A DNA stretch of 64,000 nt. It comes from Buxus sempervirens. Its lineage: Eukaryota; Streptophyta; Magnoliopsida; Buxales; Buxaceae. Of this stretch, positions 23,881-36,503 are shown piece after piece. The notes beneath the pieces were generated by a model that saw only the letters and a program-made list of their open reading frames with translations, was not told the origin of the DNA and made no database searches. Each line of letters begins with the position of its first letter. Position 1 is the first letter of the stretch. The translations under genes and the position numbers were made by a program. The DNA lies in NCBI GenBank assembly GCA_947561395.2, contig OX387193.1, positions 7,564,001 to 7,628,000 on the forward strand. The letters are read 5' to 3'.

Positions 23881-25448
23881 GAGGGGCCAGCCCCCCCATT
23901 TCAAGAAGCCAGCCCCCTTAAGCCCTCTCCCCCTCCTTTGACATTGCCACGTCCAAGCCCTGCCCAAATATTGTTGCTTCCAATACCAAACCATGAAATG
24001 CCCAAAATGCCCTTAGGCTACTCTTAAACCTTGCCCAAACTCTACCTTTTCACCCTTTGAGCATAAAAAACCAACAAACCTCTTTCAAATTCATTTCAAA
24101 GAATCCAACGGAGTGCGGAAGCGTTGTCAAAATTTCCGGAGAACCACAAAGTACAAAAACAAGCAAAGAGGTTATATTGTAAGTATTTCTGTAGACATAA
24201 GTAAAATGTGATTTCTTTCAATATCTCTTTGAATTTCTTTTCTACATCCTATTTTTACCATAACATATCTAACCCGTTTGCTGTTTGTTGTGCGCTACGA
24301 GAGATTTGGTTCAAGGTGGTTTCCCTATAAAGGGAAAAGAACAATCCTAAATAAAAAAGGGGCATTCAAACTAACTTTAAATTACCTTAACTCATTGTTT
24401 TGTTTTGTTTATTATGAGTGATTTATCCTCCATGTAAATTTGCTGTATCCCACATTCTTTCCCTCTCCTTCCCTTCTTGAGAACAACCATGAAAGGTTAA
24501 GGAAAAATGGTGGCTTCAAAGAATGCAAAGAGAAGGGAAAAGAGGCCATTTATGTCAAATGAGGTAAATGAAGCACCCTGAAGGAACTGGGAACTTCAAC
24601 AGAAGTTGCCGGAGCATCTAGGAGGCCAACTAAATTGATCCCAAGCAAATTTGGCATGAAACTGTAAAATCAGGTATGCCCGTATTTGCAGTGCGGTCTG
24701 GGAGTGCCTATATTCACTATACGGGCAAGCCTGAACCGTATTGCATTTACGGGCAAGGCCAGCCCGTATAGCAAATACTGGCAGCTTTAAAAATGACTTA
24801 AAAAATATAATTTTTGGCCCAGTTAGATCCGTTCCGACCCGAACCTGCTCGACTTGACCCAATAAGTTGCTTGGGCTACCTTGAGCCCATTTATGGACCA
24901 TGGGCCTAGACGGACCCACCAAGATACCCTGGGCCCACATTTTGACTGGCCTATACCAGACCCGTTTTCAACAAACGGGCCCGAGGCCACTTGACCCTTG
25001 GCTAATGGGCCAAATCCAAGCCCACTAAGTCCTAACATATGTAAAATAATTTAAATAACTTAGTAAATAACCAAAAAAGGGTTACCCAATAACCCTACTG
25101 TGCCCAAGCCCAAACTTGGCAACCCACAGGCCTTCCAACGGGGCTTGTATTCGACCCAGACGGCTTAAGTAAAAGGATAAAAAAAGGAATAAAAAGGGGC
25201 CCACACCTCCAGAGGGCCCCGCTAGACCCAAAAGAAAGCATGCTGGTCTAGGAAGGGTGAAAATTGACTCAAAACCAGGGAGACCCGAGGGACTTGTCAA
25301 GCCGCCGGGCCGAGCCGGGGTGTCTTCGGACTTCCCCGGATGTAACCGAGGACTTAGCTAGAACTCTAATAAGTCGCAGACCAGACTTAGACCCGGATAG
25401 GCAATCCTCGTGTCTGCCTGCACCTCTCGGGCTGTGGCGATTCTGAAT

Positions 25449-26552
25449 TAAGACTGTAAACGGAGCGAATACGAAGCGGATATGTATGAATCCGATTAAA
25501 ATTTAGGATATCTGTGTTCGTTTAACTATCCGACAGATCTTTCATTTGCCATACCAAGTCCGAATCCGATTGTTATTGTTAAATCCATATTCGTATCCTA
25601 TTTTATTCGAATCCGATTAGAGAAGAAGAAGAGATCCAAGGTTCCGATCCTGCTTTAATGGCGACGTTGAGAATGACAGAAATAGATCGAAACACGAAAC
25701 CGGAGAAGAAAAACTAATCCGCACGAAAATCCTCCCAAACTCTTCACGAGAATAATAAGATCAGGAATTTAAACGGATTCTTCAAAGAAGAAGAAACAAA
25801 TGCCCCGCTTTTATTATTTATTTTAAAAAGGAAAACAAAACAACACTAAAAATGAAAATAGAAAAGAAGCTTTGGTGAGACAAATCGAGTGGCCATGACC
25901 GTGATGGCTGGCGTTACCAGTTGTCGCCGAGCCCAAGATTTAGGCGAAATGGGGGTTTCGACCGAAAACCCCAAACAAGACCAAATGTGTGTACAATGGT
26001 CACGGACTCACGGTGACGGGAGCCAGTGGAAATCGATCTGAAGAGGGTGTTATAGCTGGAGGGAGCTACAGCCGACGATTGCAGTGAGTTACCGGAGACG
26101 ACTCCCAACTTGAGAGGAAGGTTTATACAAGAGAGAGTTTCCACTGACGCCGAGCACAGTCCTTCGTAGTTGCTGGAGACGAGAGAAAGTTGAGAGGAAG
26201 GTGAAGGTTTATACGAAAGAGGGTTTCCGCCGATGACAAGCAGCCACACAGCACAGTCGGTCGCTACTTCGCTTCAAGCCTCCGACAGTTCGACTAGGGC
26301 AAATATTAGATTTATATACGAGGATACAATGACTTAATTATCCTCAATAACTTATAAAATTTACAAACATGTAGATACTAATCGGATTCGGATCTTAATC
26401 GGACGGATATGGCCCTGATCCGAATCCGATTATAAACGGATCTGAAAATTGGATCCGACAGATTATTTAATCGGTTAAAATCTGATTAAATCGGATAATT
26501 TATTCGAAACCGGACGGTAAACGGGTCATGATCCGATCCATTTACAGTCCTA
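25449..26552. mobile_element. hAT-like element nested in the solo LTR
   Basis: 1,104 bp with ends TAAGACTGTAAACGGA and, as reverse complement of the right end, TAGGACTGTAAATGGA. Flanks TTCTGAAT (25441-25448) and CTCCGAAT (26553-26560) match at 6 of 8 bases. Subterminal DNA repeats ATCCGAT/ATCGGAT. No transposase was found; 25914-26249 is open on the minus strand but unrecognised. Confidence 0.72.
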
Positions 26553-26902
26553 CTCCGAATGTCCCGGGGCACGCACAAACTCCACGTGCACCCCACGTGC
26601 AATCTAGGCATTTTTAGGTGCGCACACTTCCCAAAGGGCCTTCTTGCATTAAAAATAATATAGATAGATTAGTGCATGCCTCAAGAAGGTTTCTCTAATT
26701 TACTCTTAATTTTTATTTTGTTTTTCTCTCATGAGGTAATGAAATCATTTTATTAATTAACAAACTTCGGTTGTATCACTAACAAAACAAACCGTATCTT
26801 TACCTATTTAAGTCTACTTTAATTAATATATCATTAATGCATGTGTTAAATTTGTATCTGTGATACATATACAATAGTCGATATAATTGTGATTGTCTTT
26901 TT

Positions 26903-27052
26903 ATGTCTCTTTACTCGTACAATGAGATGTCTCTTTATGCTTTTTTTTTTTTTTTTTTATGTCTCTTTATGCTTTTTGGGATATGTCTCTTCACACTTTT
27001 TAGGATATGTCTCTTCACTCGTACAATGAGATTGACCCTTTATGCTTTTTGG
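26903..27052. repeat. Short minisatellite (ATGTCTCTTYA units)
   Basis: About five imperfect units of roughly 28-30 bp contain ATGTCTCTTTATGC or ATGTCTCTTCACTC, and one is expanded by a run of T. No gene is seen between 26632 and 27119. Confidence 0.65.
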
Positions 27053-27119
27053 GACTTAAAGGATGAGAGGCATACAATGAGGTTTTGACCCAAAAAAAAA
27101 AAAGAAAAAAAAGATAAAA

Positions 27120-27501
27120 GGTAAATTACCCTTAATTTCCTTGAGGTTTTTGAAATAACATTTTCCCCCTTGAGATTTGTATATGGGTCAAAATAACACT
27201 CTTTCATTAAAATTTCCGTCAAAATAGTAGTGATAGTTAGTAAAATAATTTGAATTGGACAAGATTACCCCCATTTAAGTTAAATGATAGTTATGCCTTA
27301 GGCCATTAAAATTTTGGTTCTCATTTTGTCCAGTTCAAATTATTTTACTAACTATCACTACAGTTTTGATGGAAACTTCAATGAAAGAGTGTTATTTTGA
27401 CCCATACACAAATCTCAAGGGGGAAAAGTGTTATTTCAGAAACCTCAAGGGAGGTAAGTGTAATTATAGCATACCTCAAGGGAGGTAAGTGTAATTTACC
27501 C
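27120..27501. mobile_element. Foldback MITE with arms of about 150 bp
   Basis: The left arm (27120 to about 27265) and right arm (about 27325 to 27501) are imperfect reverse complements, with termini GGTAAATTACCC and GTAATTTACCC. Shared phrases include AATAACACTCTTTCATT and ACTAACTATCACTAC. Flanks both contain AAAAGATAAA, compatible with a TSD of about 9 bp, as in Mutator-type MITEs. The flanking GAGAGGCATACA...GACCCAAAA segment is duplicated on either side. Confidence 0.7.
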
Positions 27502-27907
27502 AAAAGATAAAGGGTGAGAGGCATACACTAAGGTTCTGACACAAAAAAAAAAAAAAAAAAATCACTACCAAAAAACGACCAAGAGAACCGTTTGTTAAAA
27601 GTTATTACAATTACCATCCAAATATCATCATAAAACCTAACTAAAATAAAAAATCGAATAACTTTCATTTTGATCCGACTGCTGCTTTTAATTATGACCT
27701 GAAATTTTAAAGCAACAGGGTGAATATAACTCAATAAGTGGAGTTAATATACTCCGCATGCCTAAAGTGTAAAACTTTACTTAGTAAGTATATGTAACTA
27801 CACTCAATACAATACTTATAATATTCCTAGCACTAATCAAACAAGTGTTCTCAAAGCCAAGGTTCAATTCATACATACTACCAGGGTACAGTGCAATATT
27901 GCACTTA

Positions 27908-28097
27908 TCTATACTAATATATAAAGGGAATTGCCAAGGTTTTGACCTGATTTTCCATGCCCAAATTGCCCTTATTTTATAGATTTGTTATGCCATATAA
28001 CCATAACTAATCATGTTGGGGTGTTTTTCTAAGTGGACCCCGCAAAAAATATTTGCAAGTTAGGATTTCGCTACGCGTAGTCCGTGCATTCCCCTAG
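27908..28097 (+). mobile_element. Mini-Helitron, 190 bp
   Basis: The 5' end is TCTATACTAATATATAAAGGG. Near the 3' end is the palindrome CTACGCGTAG, followed by GTGCATTCCCCTAG. The insertion lies between A (27907) and T (28098), as expected for Helitrons, which make no TSD. It has no coding capacity. Confidence 0.75.
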
Positions 28098-31000
28098 TGC
28101 AGATGAAAGAGAAGAAAGTTAGATAACTGGCTGGAGAAGTAGGAATCGTTTGTACATGTTCAGATTTAAGGAAACTTCAAATGTATTTAAAGAGAAAAAG
28201 ATGACTATACCCCATATTAGTAAGCATTATCAATGATTTATAAGGACATTATAAACAAAAGGCTATAGTTTTTGGCATGCTTCCCAAGGAAGCTTCCCTT
28301 TTATATATTACTAGCAGAGTGCATGTGCAATACTGCACGATATAGTTCGGAAGTGGGTCAAATCCATGTACGTGGTTCACCTCTGGGAGAAGTTAGAAGT
28401 TATAATTGATGTTATTGTATATTGTATATAAAAGTGATGCTGTTTTCGTTTAGGGGAAATTTAACTAAAAAGAATAGAGAAAGCAAGAAATAAAATAAGA
28501 TAAGGAAAATAAAACTCCAACATTCTTTAGAAGCAGTCACGCACAATGCCTTGGAAACTATATGCACCAAGGAAGAAACAACAATTTGTTAATATTGTAC
28601 ACCAAACACCAAATTCTTTGACATAATGACAATCTACAGTCCTTGTAGCAACAACCTTTGGATTCGCAATTGAGACTGCCATTAGTCGTCCCATTGTAAA
28701 ATAAGTCATGGTTGAGCCCAAGCACAGAAAAATCACAAACAAATTCCACCCAGTGAAACTTGAGAACTATGATGTCATTTTGAACATCCATGAGAATACG
28801 ACAGAAATAAGTGACTTATATCCAAATAGAACAATTTCTTGCATGATATGGTAAACTTGGGACAATTGACTGGATTAACTCCATTCGTTTAGCTGCAAGC
28901 GGCAAGGGTATGATAGCAATCGGCAACCCTCAAGCTTCATGTCAGTACACTGCAAAAATTGAAAGAACAAATAGGATTTACCAGTAACCCTCTGGAAACT
29001 CAAAAGAAAATGGGTTATAAATTCCTGGCTTAATAGTTACCATCTGCGCACAATTTATTGCATAAGGAACAAACAAATTATCGATGACAACAAAAAAGAA
29101 AAAAAGTGCAGATGGCGAACTCGAACTTGACAACATCGGCTTCATCACAAACTGGTATCTTGATAAGCCTTGTTACACGAACTAATTGAAACAAAGAGTT
29201 GGAAGATCACCCACATGTGAAAATAGCAAGCTGGACCGCAGAAAAATGTGTGAAGTATGCAGAAAAAGAATTAGCTAACATACACAATGCAATATTGCAA
29301 AGTAGACAGTAATTGTTAACGTTGTCCGTTATTCCCAGCTTACTACATATCTATACTTAAATGGCATGGTTATGGAGGTTAACCTGATCCAACTCGCATT
29401 AATTTTAGTAGAGATATGCATTTAGATCTAGCGGAGAGGCACTTGCAATTTGCGTGATTTGCATCTACAATAAGGCAGTTTGCCATAAAAATATGAGAGA
29501 TGGTGAAAATGAAAAAGATGATGTTCAATGGGAAGGGATGCTTTGACTGGAAAAAAAATTCACACCATCATTAGCTTAATGTGTCTCTGCATGCTAAGTA
29601 GCATAAAAGCCTAAAACTTAAAAGAAGTAACGAATCAAAATTTCCAAAAGGACATGTAGTGAAAGGTACATTTTCAATCAAAACTTTCAATGATTCAACA
29701 GCAACTGAAGAGATCTTTTAGCATACTGATTAAACATAAGATAGCCGTGAAGAGGGATCCTTACAACAAAAATCAGAATCTGGTTGAGGGATTAATGTCG
29801 TGCCGATTTAGAGTGCAAGGTAGTTTAGGCATCACAGATTGGGGTGTGATTGGGTCTTCTAGTGCTTCTAAGATTTCTCTGCTACTTCCACTTATAGAAT
29901 AGGCCTTTCCAATAGGTGAAACAGGGTACTCAACCATCATGGTGTGTGAAGAACCAAAAATTTAATAAACACCAATAGTTAGAGCTTCAAGGAGATTTTA
30001 GAGAACAGATGCATTATAACAGGAGTTGATAGTTATTAGCTTTCATGTTGCAGAAAACTTTTGTACCACGGAAGGAAATTTTATATAAAATGCATTAAGA
30101 TGAACATACATTTCGAATGAATAACCCCACCTGTATAAGTAAAAAAAATTTCATTATGCAATTGTTGCAATACTTTTGTATTAAGATCACTCCAAATTCC
30201 CCGAAGCTTGCCGAAATGGAGTAAAACATATAACTAAAACCCACTATTTTTCATTTAAATTCAACACAACCCAAGGGATTAATTCAACCAATAATGATTC
30301 ATATAACATCACTCATTAATTATCCAATATGCTATCAATAATTCAGAAAATGATTCATGCTCTCAAACTTAATATATGTGCAATTGATGTTGGACGTAGC
30401 CAAAACCTGGGGATGAATGTTTAATGTCTAATTATGACTATGCCCATCTAAAACTAGTAAGGAAGAAGAAAAAATAAAGTCAAATTTTCTAATCATAGAC
30501 ATGGAGATCAATTACTATGGCCAACAATAAAATAATAGAAAGTAACAACTTGATATAAAACAAAAGAGAAGAATTTTTATGACTAACTACACATTAGTCA
30601 TCATGGACAACAAACACCGTGGTAGGGTGATTTATGTCTGCCTATCATGAACTCGCATCCTCTCCAACGCCCCCTCTCCTACAAATTTACAGCACCTATG
30701 ATTAAGCGACAAGTGTCCACCAAAAAGTGATGGAAACGTTAAACGTTTAGCTTTTATTTCTCCGTCAAATTCAAAAAAACACGTGGGTGTGCCTCCTCGG
30801 GTTAAAGTTTACTCGACTAACCCTCATCCCCAAAGCCCAAAAAGGTTTCTTGCCCCACTTCTTGTCTTCGTCCTTACCAAACACATTTATTTGAAGTGCA
30901 ACATCTGGGGGCCCAATGACCTGTAGGCCATGATTTAGTGTTTAGTCACTTCAACGTCCCCTGTGCCATGGCTTGTATTCTGCAAACCATCTGAAGAGGC

Positions 31001-32368
31001 CATGGCACAAGCTCTCAAGATTGCCAGCATCAATCCCCAAAAAACAGTAAGATAACCATAAAGCCATCTCCAAAGAAGTTAGCTGATTGAAAGCAAGCTA
31101 AAATGGCAAACAATTAATTAATTAATGAATTACTTGTTACATAAAAATTTTGTTATTATAACAATGAATGGGCATACAAGTATTAACACCATGATGCAGT
31201 GACCTGCTTACGATGAACATTCGGCTTCCACAAATAGATCAAACTCCTTCCCCTTTTAATAAAATATATGAGTGTTGCACTAAAATATATGAAATTTTCA
31301 ACCTAAAAGAAAATCTCTCAAAATAGAAAAATTGGAGAAGACAATTAAATATATTTGAATATCTTTGAACAATGTACATTCCAAATTTGTCACTTAGATA
31401 AATGTCCCTGGTTCTCTTGCCAAAAGGTCCGTTGTGATTGTTGAAGACTCGCTAAAACTTGAAGCCTACAAAACATAAACAAAAGGCAAAATAACAACAG
31501 ACCTGGCCTGGTCCTGATCAGTTAGAATTGTTTTGCCAAAAAGCCATGATTATTTTGCCTTTTGTTTAGTCAATTCAACGTAACTAAACACTAAATCATG
31601 GCCTACAGGTCATTGGGCCCCATGAGATGTTGCTGTGCGCACTTTGGCCGCGCTAAAAAAATGTGTTACATGTTTTATGGAGTCGCCACTACCTAAAATG
31701 GTGCAGGTAGACACCTTGTTTGATTTTTTGGTTTGCATCAATGATTCTGGATAAGTGACCTGATTACAACCCAGGGAAGTCCTTGAGCACCCTGGGTTGC
31801 CCCACCGAAGCGGGTTCCCTTAAATTAGTTGGATAATATTTGGGCTGATTTACTATTATATAATTTTTTTATCTTTTATCTTTTAAATATTTTTTATTTA
31901 TTTATTTTTTTATGATCACATGTGCATAAACATTGGAGGAATGGAGATTGCTATGCTACATCCTATACAAAATATAATACATATACAAAAAATCCAAAAT
32001 AAAGAAATCTAAATCAAATATTTCAAGATGGGGCAATGTACTTGGTTATTTCAAAAAAAAAAATTTTATTTATTTATTTATTATTATTTTTTATTTAACC
32101 AAGTCACATCATTTAATCTTTTATTTTTTTTATTGTTTTCTTATGTTTTTTCCTTTTTTTTCTTATGATAATTTATTTACACAAAGCATGGGTTAAAAAA
32201 ACTCAATCATATCTGGTCATTGAAAATTACACTTTATTTTTCATATTTTTTTTAACTCTTATTTCCAAGGATTTGGAGGCAAGGAGAGGTGTTATAAAAG
32301 TGACAAATGTTTAAGCATATGATCTAAAAAATAATTAAGAAAAATAAATAAATATGTTAGTTTGGCAT

Positions 32369-35300
32369 TGTCAGCACCAAGGTTTATAGTTTCGGATTTT
32401 GTAGCCCCGGCGATGCGTTTCGCCGGGGGTGTTTCCTCGGCGATTTGTTTCGAAATGTCGTCGAAACCCAGCGAAATTTCGCTGGGTTTCAAACGAAATT
32501 TTTTTAAGACCGAATCGCACAGGTGAAGATTCATTTCTCTGCTTCTCTTCTATCTTTGTATTCCTGATCTTGTTTTTCTTCTTCCTACCTTGCTTCGTTC
32601 CTTATTTCCGCATGTTTGCAATCCGAAACGAAGAGCTCGATGTCCTCATCCGACTAGGAGAGATGCAACGAAAGAGAACTTATCCCAAGGAGTAAACGAG
32701 AGAGAGAGATGGACAAAGCCCCAAATAGCGGGAGGAAACCAGCCAAACCTAGAAGAAGGGGAGGAAACCAGCCAAACCCAGAAGAAGAAGCTGGGACGAT
32801 AACCTTTCTCTCACAATCGCCGGCCTCGAGCTTCGCTCCACAATCGCCGAAAATTGCCTCACCTCGAGCTCCGCTCTCCTTCCTCTTTTACATCTCCTCG
32901 CGTGATTGGTCTCCAGAAGATGTCTTGCTTGCTTGAGCAACAAGCAAGGCTAATAGTAAAGTCTTTGGGGGCGTCCTTTTGGCCAAGTCAACTGTAGAGA
33001 GAGAGAGAGAGAGAAAAGATGTCTTGCTGAGCAACAAGTAATTTTTTTATAATCCCGATGTTCTTTGGGGGAAAAATTGCTTTTTTTCTTTATAATCGCC
33101 CTTTTGGCCACGTCAATTGTTCTTTGCTTGCTTGAGCAACAAGCAACAAGCAATTTTTTTGAAAACAGAAAAGTCTTTGGGGGCGTCCTTGTGGCCACGT
33201 CGAGAACTTTTTTTATAATCCCGATGTTATTTTCTTCAATTTCTAAACGTTCCGAATCCGCGGTCGAAATTTCGTTGGCACGCCGATGTGTGCCGAAGAA
33301 ATTTCGGCAAAACATAAAAAAAATCCTTTTTTAACCAAACAACAGTTAAATCGTTTTTCTGCCATTCCGGCGATTTTTCGTTGTCGTGCCGTTTTTTTCA
33401 ATGAACGGCACGCTTGTGGATATTGAAACTGTAATCCTTGGTCAGCACCTCATTTTTGCGCCCGCGAAAAAAATGAAAGAATGAAACCCTAATTGGAAAA
33501 GTCAAACCTAAGGGGTCAAAAATTTGATTTTTTGATTTGGCGTGAATTGACCACCAAACTTTATACCATTGGATAGAGGATTCCGATACGGTTCCAACGG
33601 CACCAAGATTGTCCAAATCGGAGTCCAGATGAAGAAGTTATGAGCTGGTCAAAACTGGGAATAGAAAAAATCGACTTTCTGCTAAAACCCAGATCAGTTG
33701 TCTGATTTGGCCCCAGCAGAAAGAGCATCTCGACACGATCCCGACGCAACTTAGTTTACCGGAATCAGAGTCCCAAATAAGGAGATATGAGCAAAACCGG
33801 CTCTGGGACGCGACTTTGCACTTCTGCTAAAAAATCCGAATTTTCTGCTAAACTCTGGCTCAGTGGATAGAGAATCTTGCACTGATTCTAACGCCACTAA
33901 GTTTGCTAAAATCAGATACCGAATGAAAGAGATACGAGTAGTCAAAGTTTCGGAAAATCTGCACATGTGACAAAAACAGCAAAAAGAAAAGAATCTTCAA
34001 TTAAAATAATAATATTTTCATACAACACCTAATTAAGAGGTTTAAAATAAAGGAAAAAGAAAATAAAAAAATAAAAGCACGCATGTGCTCAAAACCAAAA
34101 AAAATCCAATTAAAATAATATTAAACACATAAATATCAAGCAAACTAAATAAATAAAAATTAAAACCAAAAATAAATTTTGCAAATGGGGATGACGTGTC
34201 CCCATGAGTTGTATATTACCTGGATGACAATAAGAGTTATCATTACCTTTCATTAAAAAAAAACCATGAAACCATAAGATTTTGGGTTTTAGTTATAATA
34301 TAACAAATATTTACATTTTAGTCACATTTCATTATTCACTATAAAAGCATTCGACCCTTATCCATCTCGACAACCTTTCTTCCAAGTCTTTTTCCCCCTT
34401 TTCATCCCCACCACATCTCTGAAAAACAGTGAACGTCCAAACCTTCCTCCCACCTCCAAACTTATTTCTTATTCCCATTTTGCCCTCTAAGCAATCACTT
34501 TCACTCTTTTACTTTCTCTAATCTCTAGAAACCCAACCAAAGACCATTTTTCTGGAATTTTTGAAACATTCCAAGGTGCTGTCCACCATCACATAAGGAT
34601 CATCACCTGTCTAAAAGCAAAGGTAATGTAATAGTAAGTATATTTGTTATCTTGTATTTCATATATGTTGAAATAAAACCATATCTCCTCTTGTATGTCT
34701 TGAAATATATTTCTTGTCGTTTCTTCTAACTACTTTGTCTCTTTTGGCATACTAATGGAGTCCCCATGGTAAGGGGGACTCCCCGTATGAAAGATGGGAG
34801 GAAGAGAGAGTCATCACCCAATATAAAAGACTTATGAAGATCACTTTAGATCATGTCCTACTACTGATTTATTCTTCTTTTAGTTATAAAAGGGGTTTGT
34901 CATCTTAAAAGATCCATTGTACCCTTAATTTTTCTTTTCCCCCTTTCCTTTCACTAGATATGTGGTCATAAACATTAGGTTTTATTCATGATCATGCATA
35001 GTAGGACCAGCTCATGCATCTACACTCACATCACTAGGTTTACTATTTCTTATATACACTTGTCTTTTTTTTTGTTTGTTTCCATACACACACCCACGAC
35101 TAGCATATATATGTTTAAAGTTCGTTTTAATTTACAGTCACCCACTGTAAATATCCATAGAGAAGCTTTATTTTAATTCCTTTTCGGTTGTTGTTTAAAT
35201 CACTGGCATAAATTTGAACTCTTCTCTTTAAGCATGTTAGATCTCTTTATTAGGTTATTTCTTTATGTCTCATTTTCATAGCTCACATGCATATCATTTA

Positions 35301-36503
35301 TTTTAGTGTTACTTGCATATGCCTTCCCTGTCCGTAATTCAATTGCTCAATATTCGTCTAAATGGATGATCGATTGGAGGCCTTTTGGGGCCATCTATCT
35401 TGCTCCTTCAAGAAGAGAAGAAGAAAATTATATTCGGCTTCCAACAGGGATTTCCAAGATCCCTGTTTTGATGTTCATTGATTGAACAAGACCAAGAATA
35501 TCTTTTATTTGAAAAATATCATAAGGAGAGGCCATCGGAACCAAGACTAGATATGGATGCCACTGTGAGTTCACTCTGGAACTCACAGCAGGTCGCGGAC
35601 AACCCTGGAAGAAGGCAGAGCAAGCTCCCATGGCCATTTTGGCTATTCTGTGAAATCGGACCCGAACCGCAATAGGTCTGCAGTCAGACCCAAATTGCAA
35701 ACAAAGTACGGTTAGGCCACTACAAATTATAAAAATTCATTTTTTAGGACCCGGTTGGACCCGATCCGACCCATTGTAATATAAAATGAACCTATTGGGC
35801 TTCTTGGGTCAAACCCAACCCATTTTAAGACTTAGGCCCACCTGGACCCATCAAAGCTTTAGTGGGCCTTCCAACGAAGCCCATTACCAGTCCGGCCCAA
35901 CCAAAGCCCGTTTTGATAAATGGGCTTAAGGCCACTTGCTTAAAAATCTATGGGCCATCCCAAGCCCAATGGACCTTTAAAAATATTTAACCCACTTTGA
36001 TTAAATGCATGTTTAATTAACCCAAAATTAAAATAAGCAAAATCCAATAAGGGTTACCCAATAACCCTCATGGGCCATGGGCTTGACTTAAAGCTCAGCT
36101 TGGCTACCCATGGGTCTTCCAATGAGGCCCATACCCGACCCACTTAATAAAAGGTTAATAAGATAAAAATTAAAACAAAAGGGACTTACACCTGCATGAA
36201 GTCCCACTAGACTTAACTTAATACATGCTGGAATAGGACAAGGGTGAGTATAGTTGATTCAAACTAGGGTGACCTGAGAGACCTGCTGAACCGGCGGGGC
36301 GGACCGGGGTGTCTTCGAACTTCCCCAGATCGTAACCGAGCACTTAGCCAGAATCTCAAGCCGCAGACCAAAATAGACCCGGTTAGGTTACCTTGTGTCA
36401 GCCTGCACCTCATCAGGCGGTGGCGACTTCAGAATTCAGTTTTTTAGGAGGCACGCACGACCCCACGTGCGTCTCGTTGTGCGATTGATTTCAGGTGCGC
36501 ATA
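32369..36503 (+). mobile_element. Solo LTR (plus), nested in the minus solo LTR
   Basis: Starts TGTCAGCAC at 32369; the sequence resumes after an hAT-like insertion with CTCATTTTTGCGCCC. It ends GGTGCGCATA at 36503. A perfect TSD GGCAT flanks it (32364-32368 and 36504-36508). A TATA box TATAAAA lies at 34340-34346. The late CCTGCACCTCATCAGG...GTGGCGACTTC block matches the solo LTR at 23084. Net length about 3.06 kb. No gag or pol. Confidence 0.85.
32378..33440. mobile_element. hAT-like element at the innermost level of the nest
   Basis: The termini CAAGGTTTATAG and, as reverse complement of the right end, CAAGGATTACAG are flanked by a perfect 8-bp TSD GTCAGCAC (32370-32377 and 33441-33448). 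The insertion lies one base inside the LTR start. It contains a 28-bp perfect palindrome at 32463-32490 and a GA run near 32998-33014. No transposase was recognised. Confidence 0.85.

Larger units (their letters stand above)
23084..26626 (+). mobile_element. Solo LTR, split by an hAT-like element
   Basis: Begins TGTTAGCACTTGATTTTTGC and ends GGTGCGCACA, flanked by a perfect 5-bp TSD CTTCC (23079-23083 and 26627-26631). Without the nested element it is about 2.43 kb. A TATA box TATAAATA lies at 23873-23880. There are no PBS, PPT, gag or pol, so it is a solo LTR left by unequal recombination. The start motif, repeated AATCGGAGTC phrases and the CCTGCACCTC...GTGGCGA block near the 3' end recur in the LTRs at 31634 and 32369. 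It is probably from a Ty3/gypsy lineage, but without pol the lineage is unproved. Confidence 0.85.

Noticed and set aside
23549-23899. Overlapping ORFs on both strands
   Set aside because: Open only because of the symmetric CCCGTA/TACGGG palindromes in the LTR.
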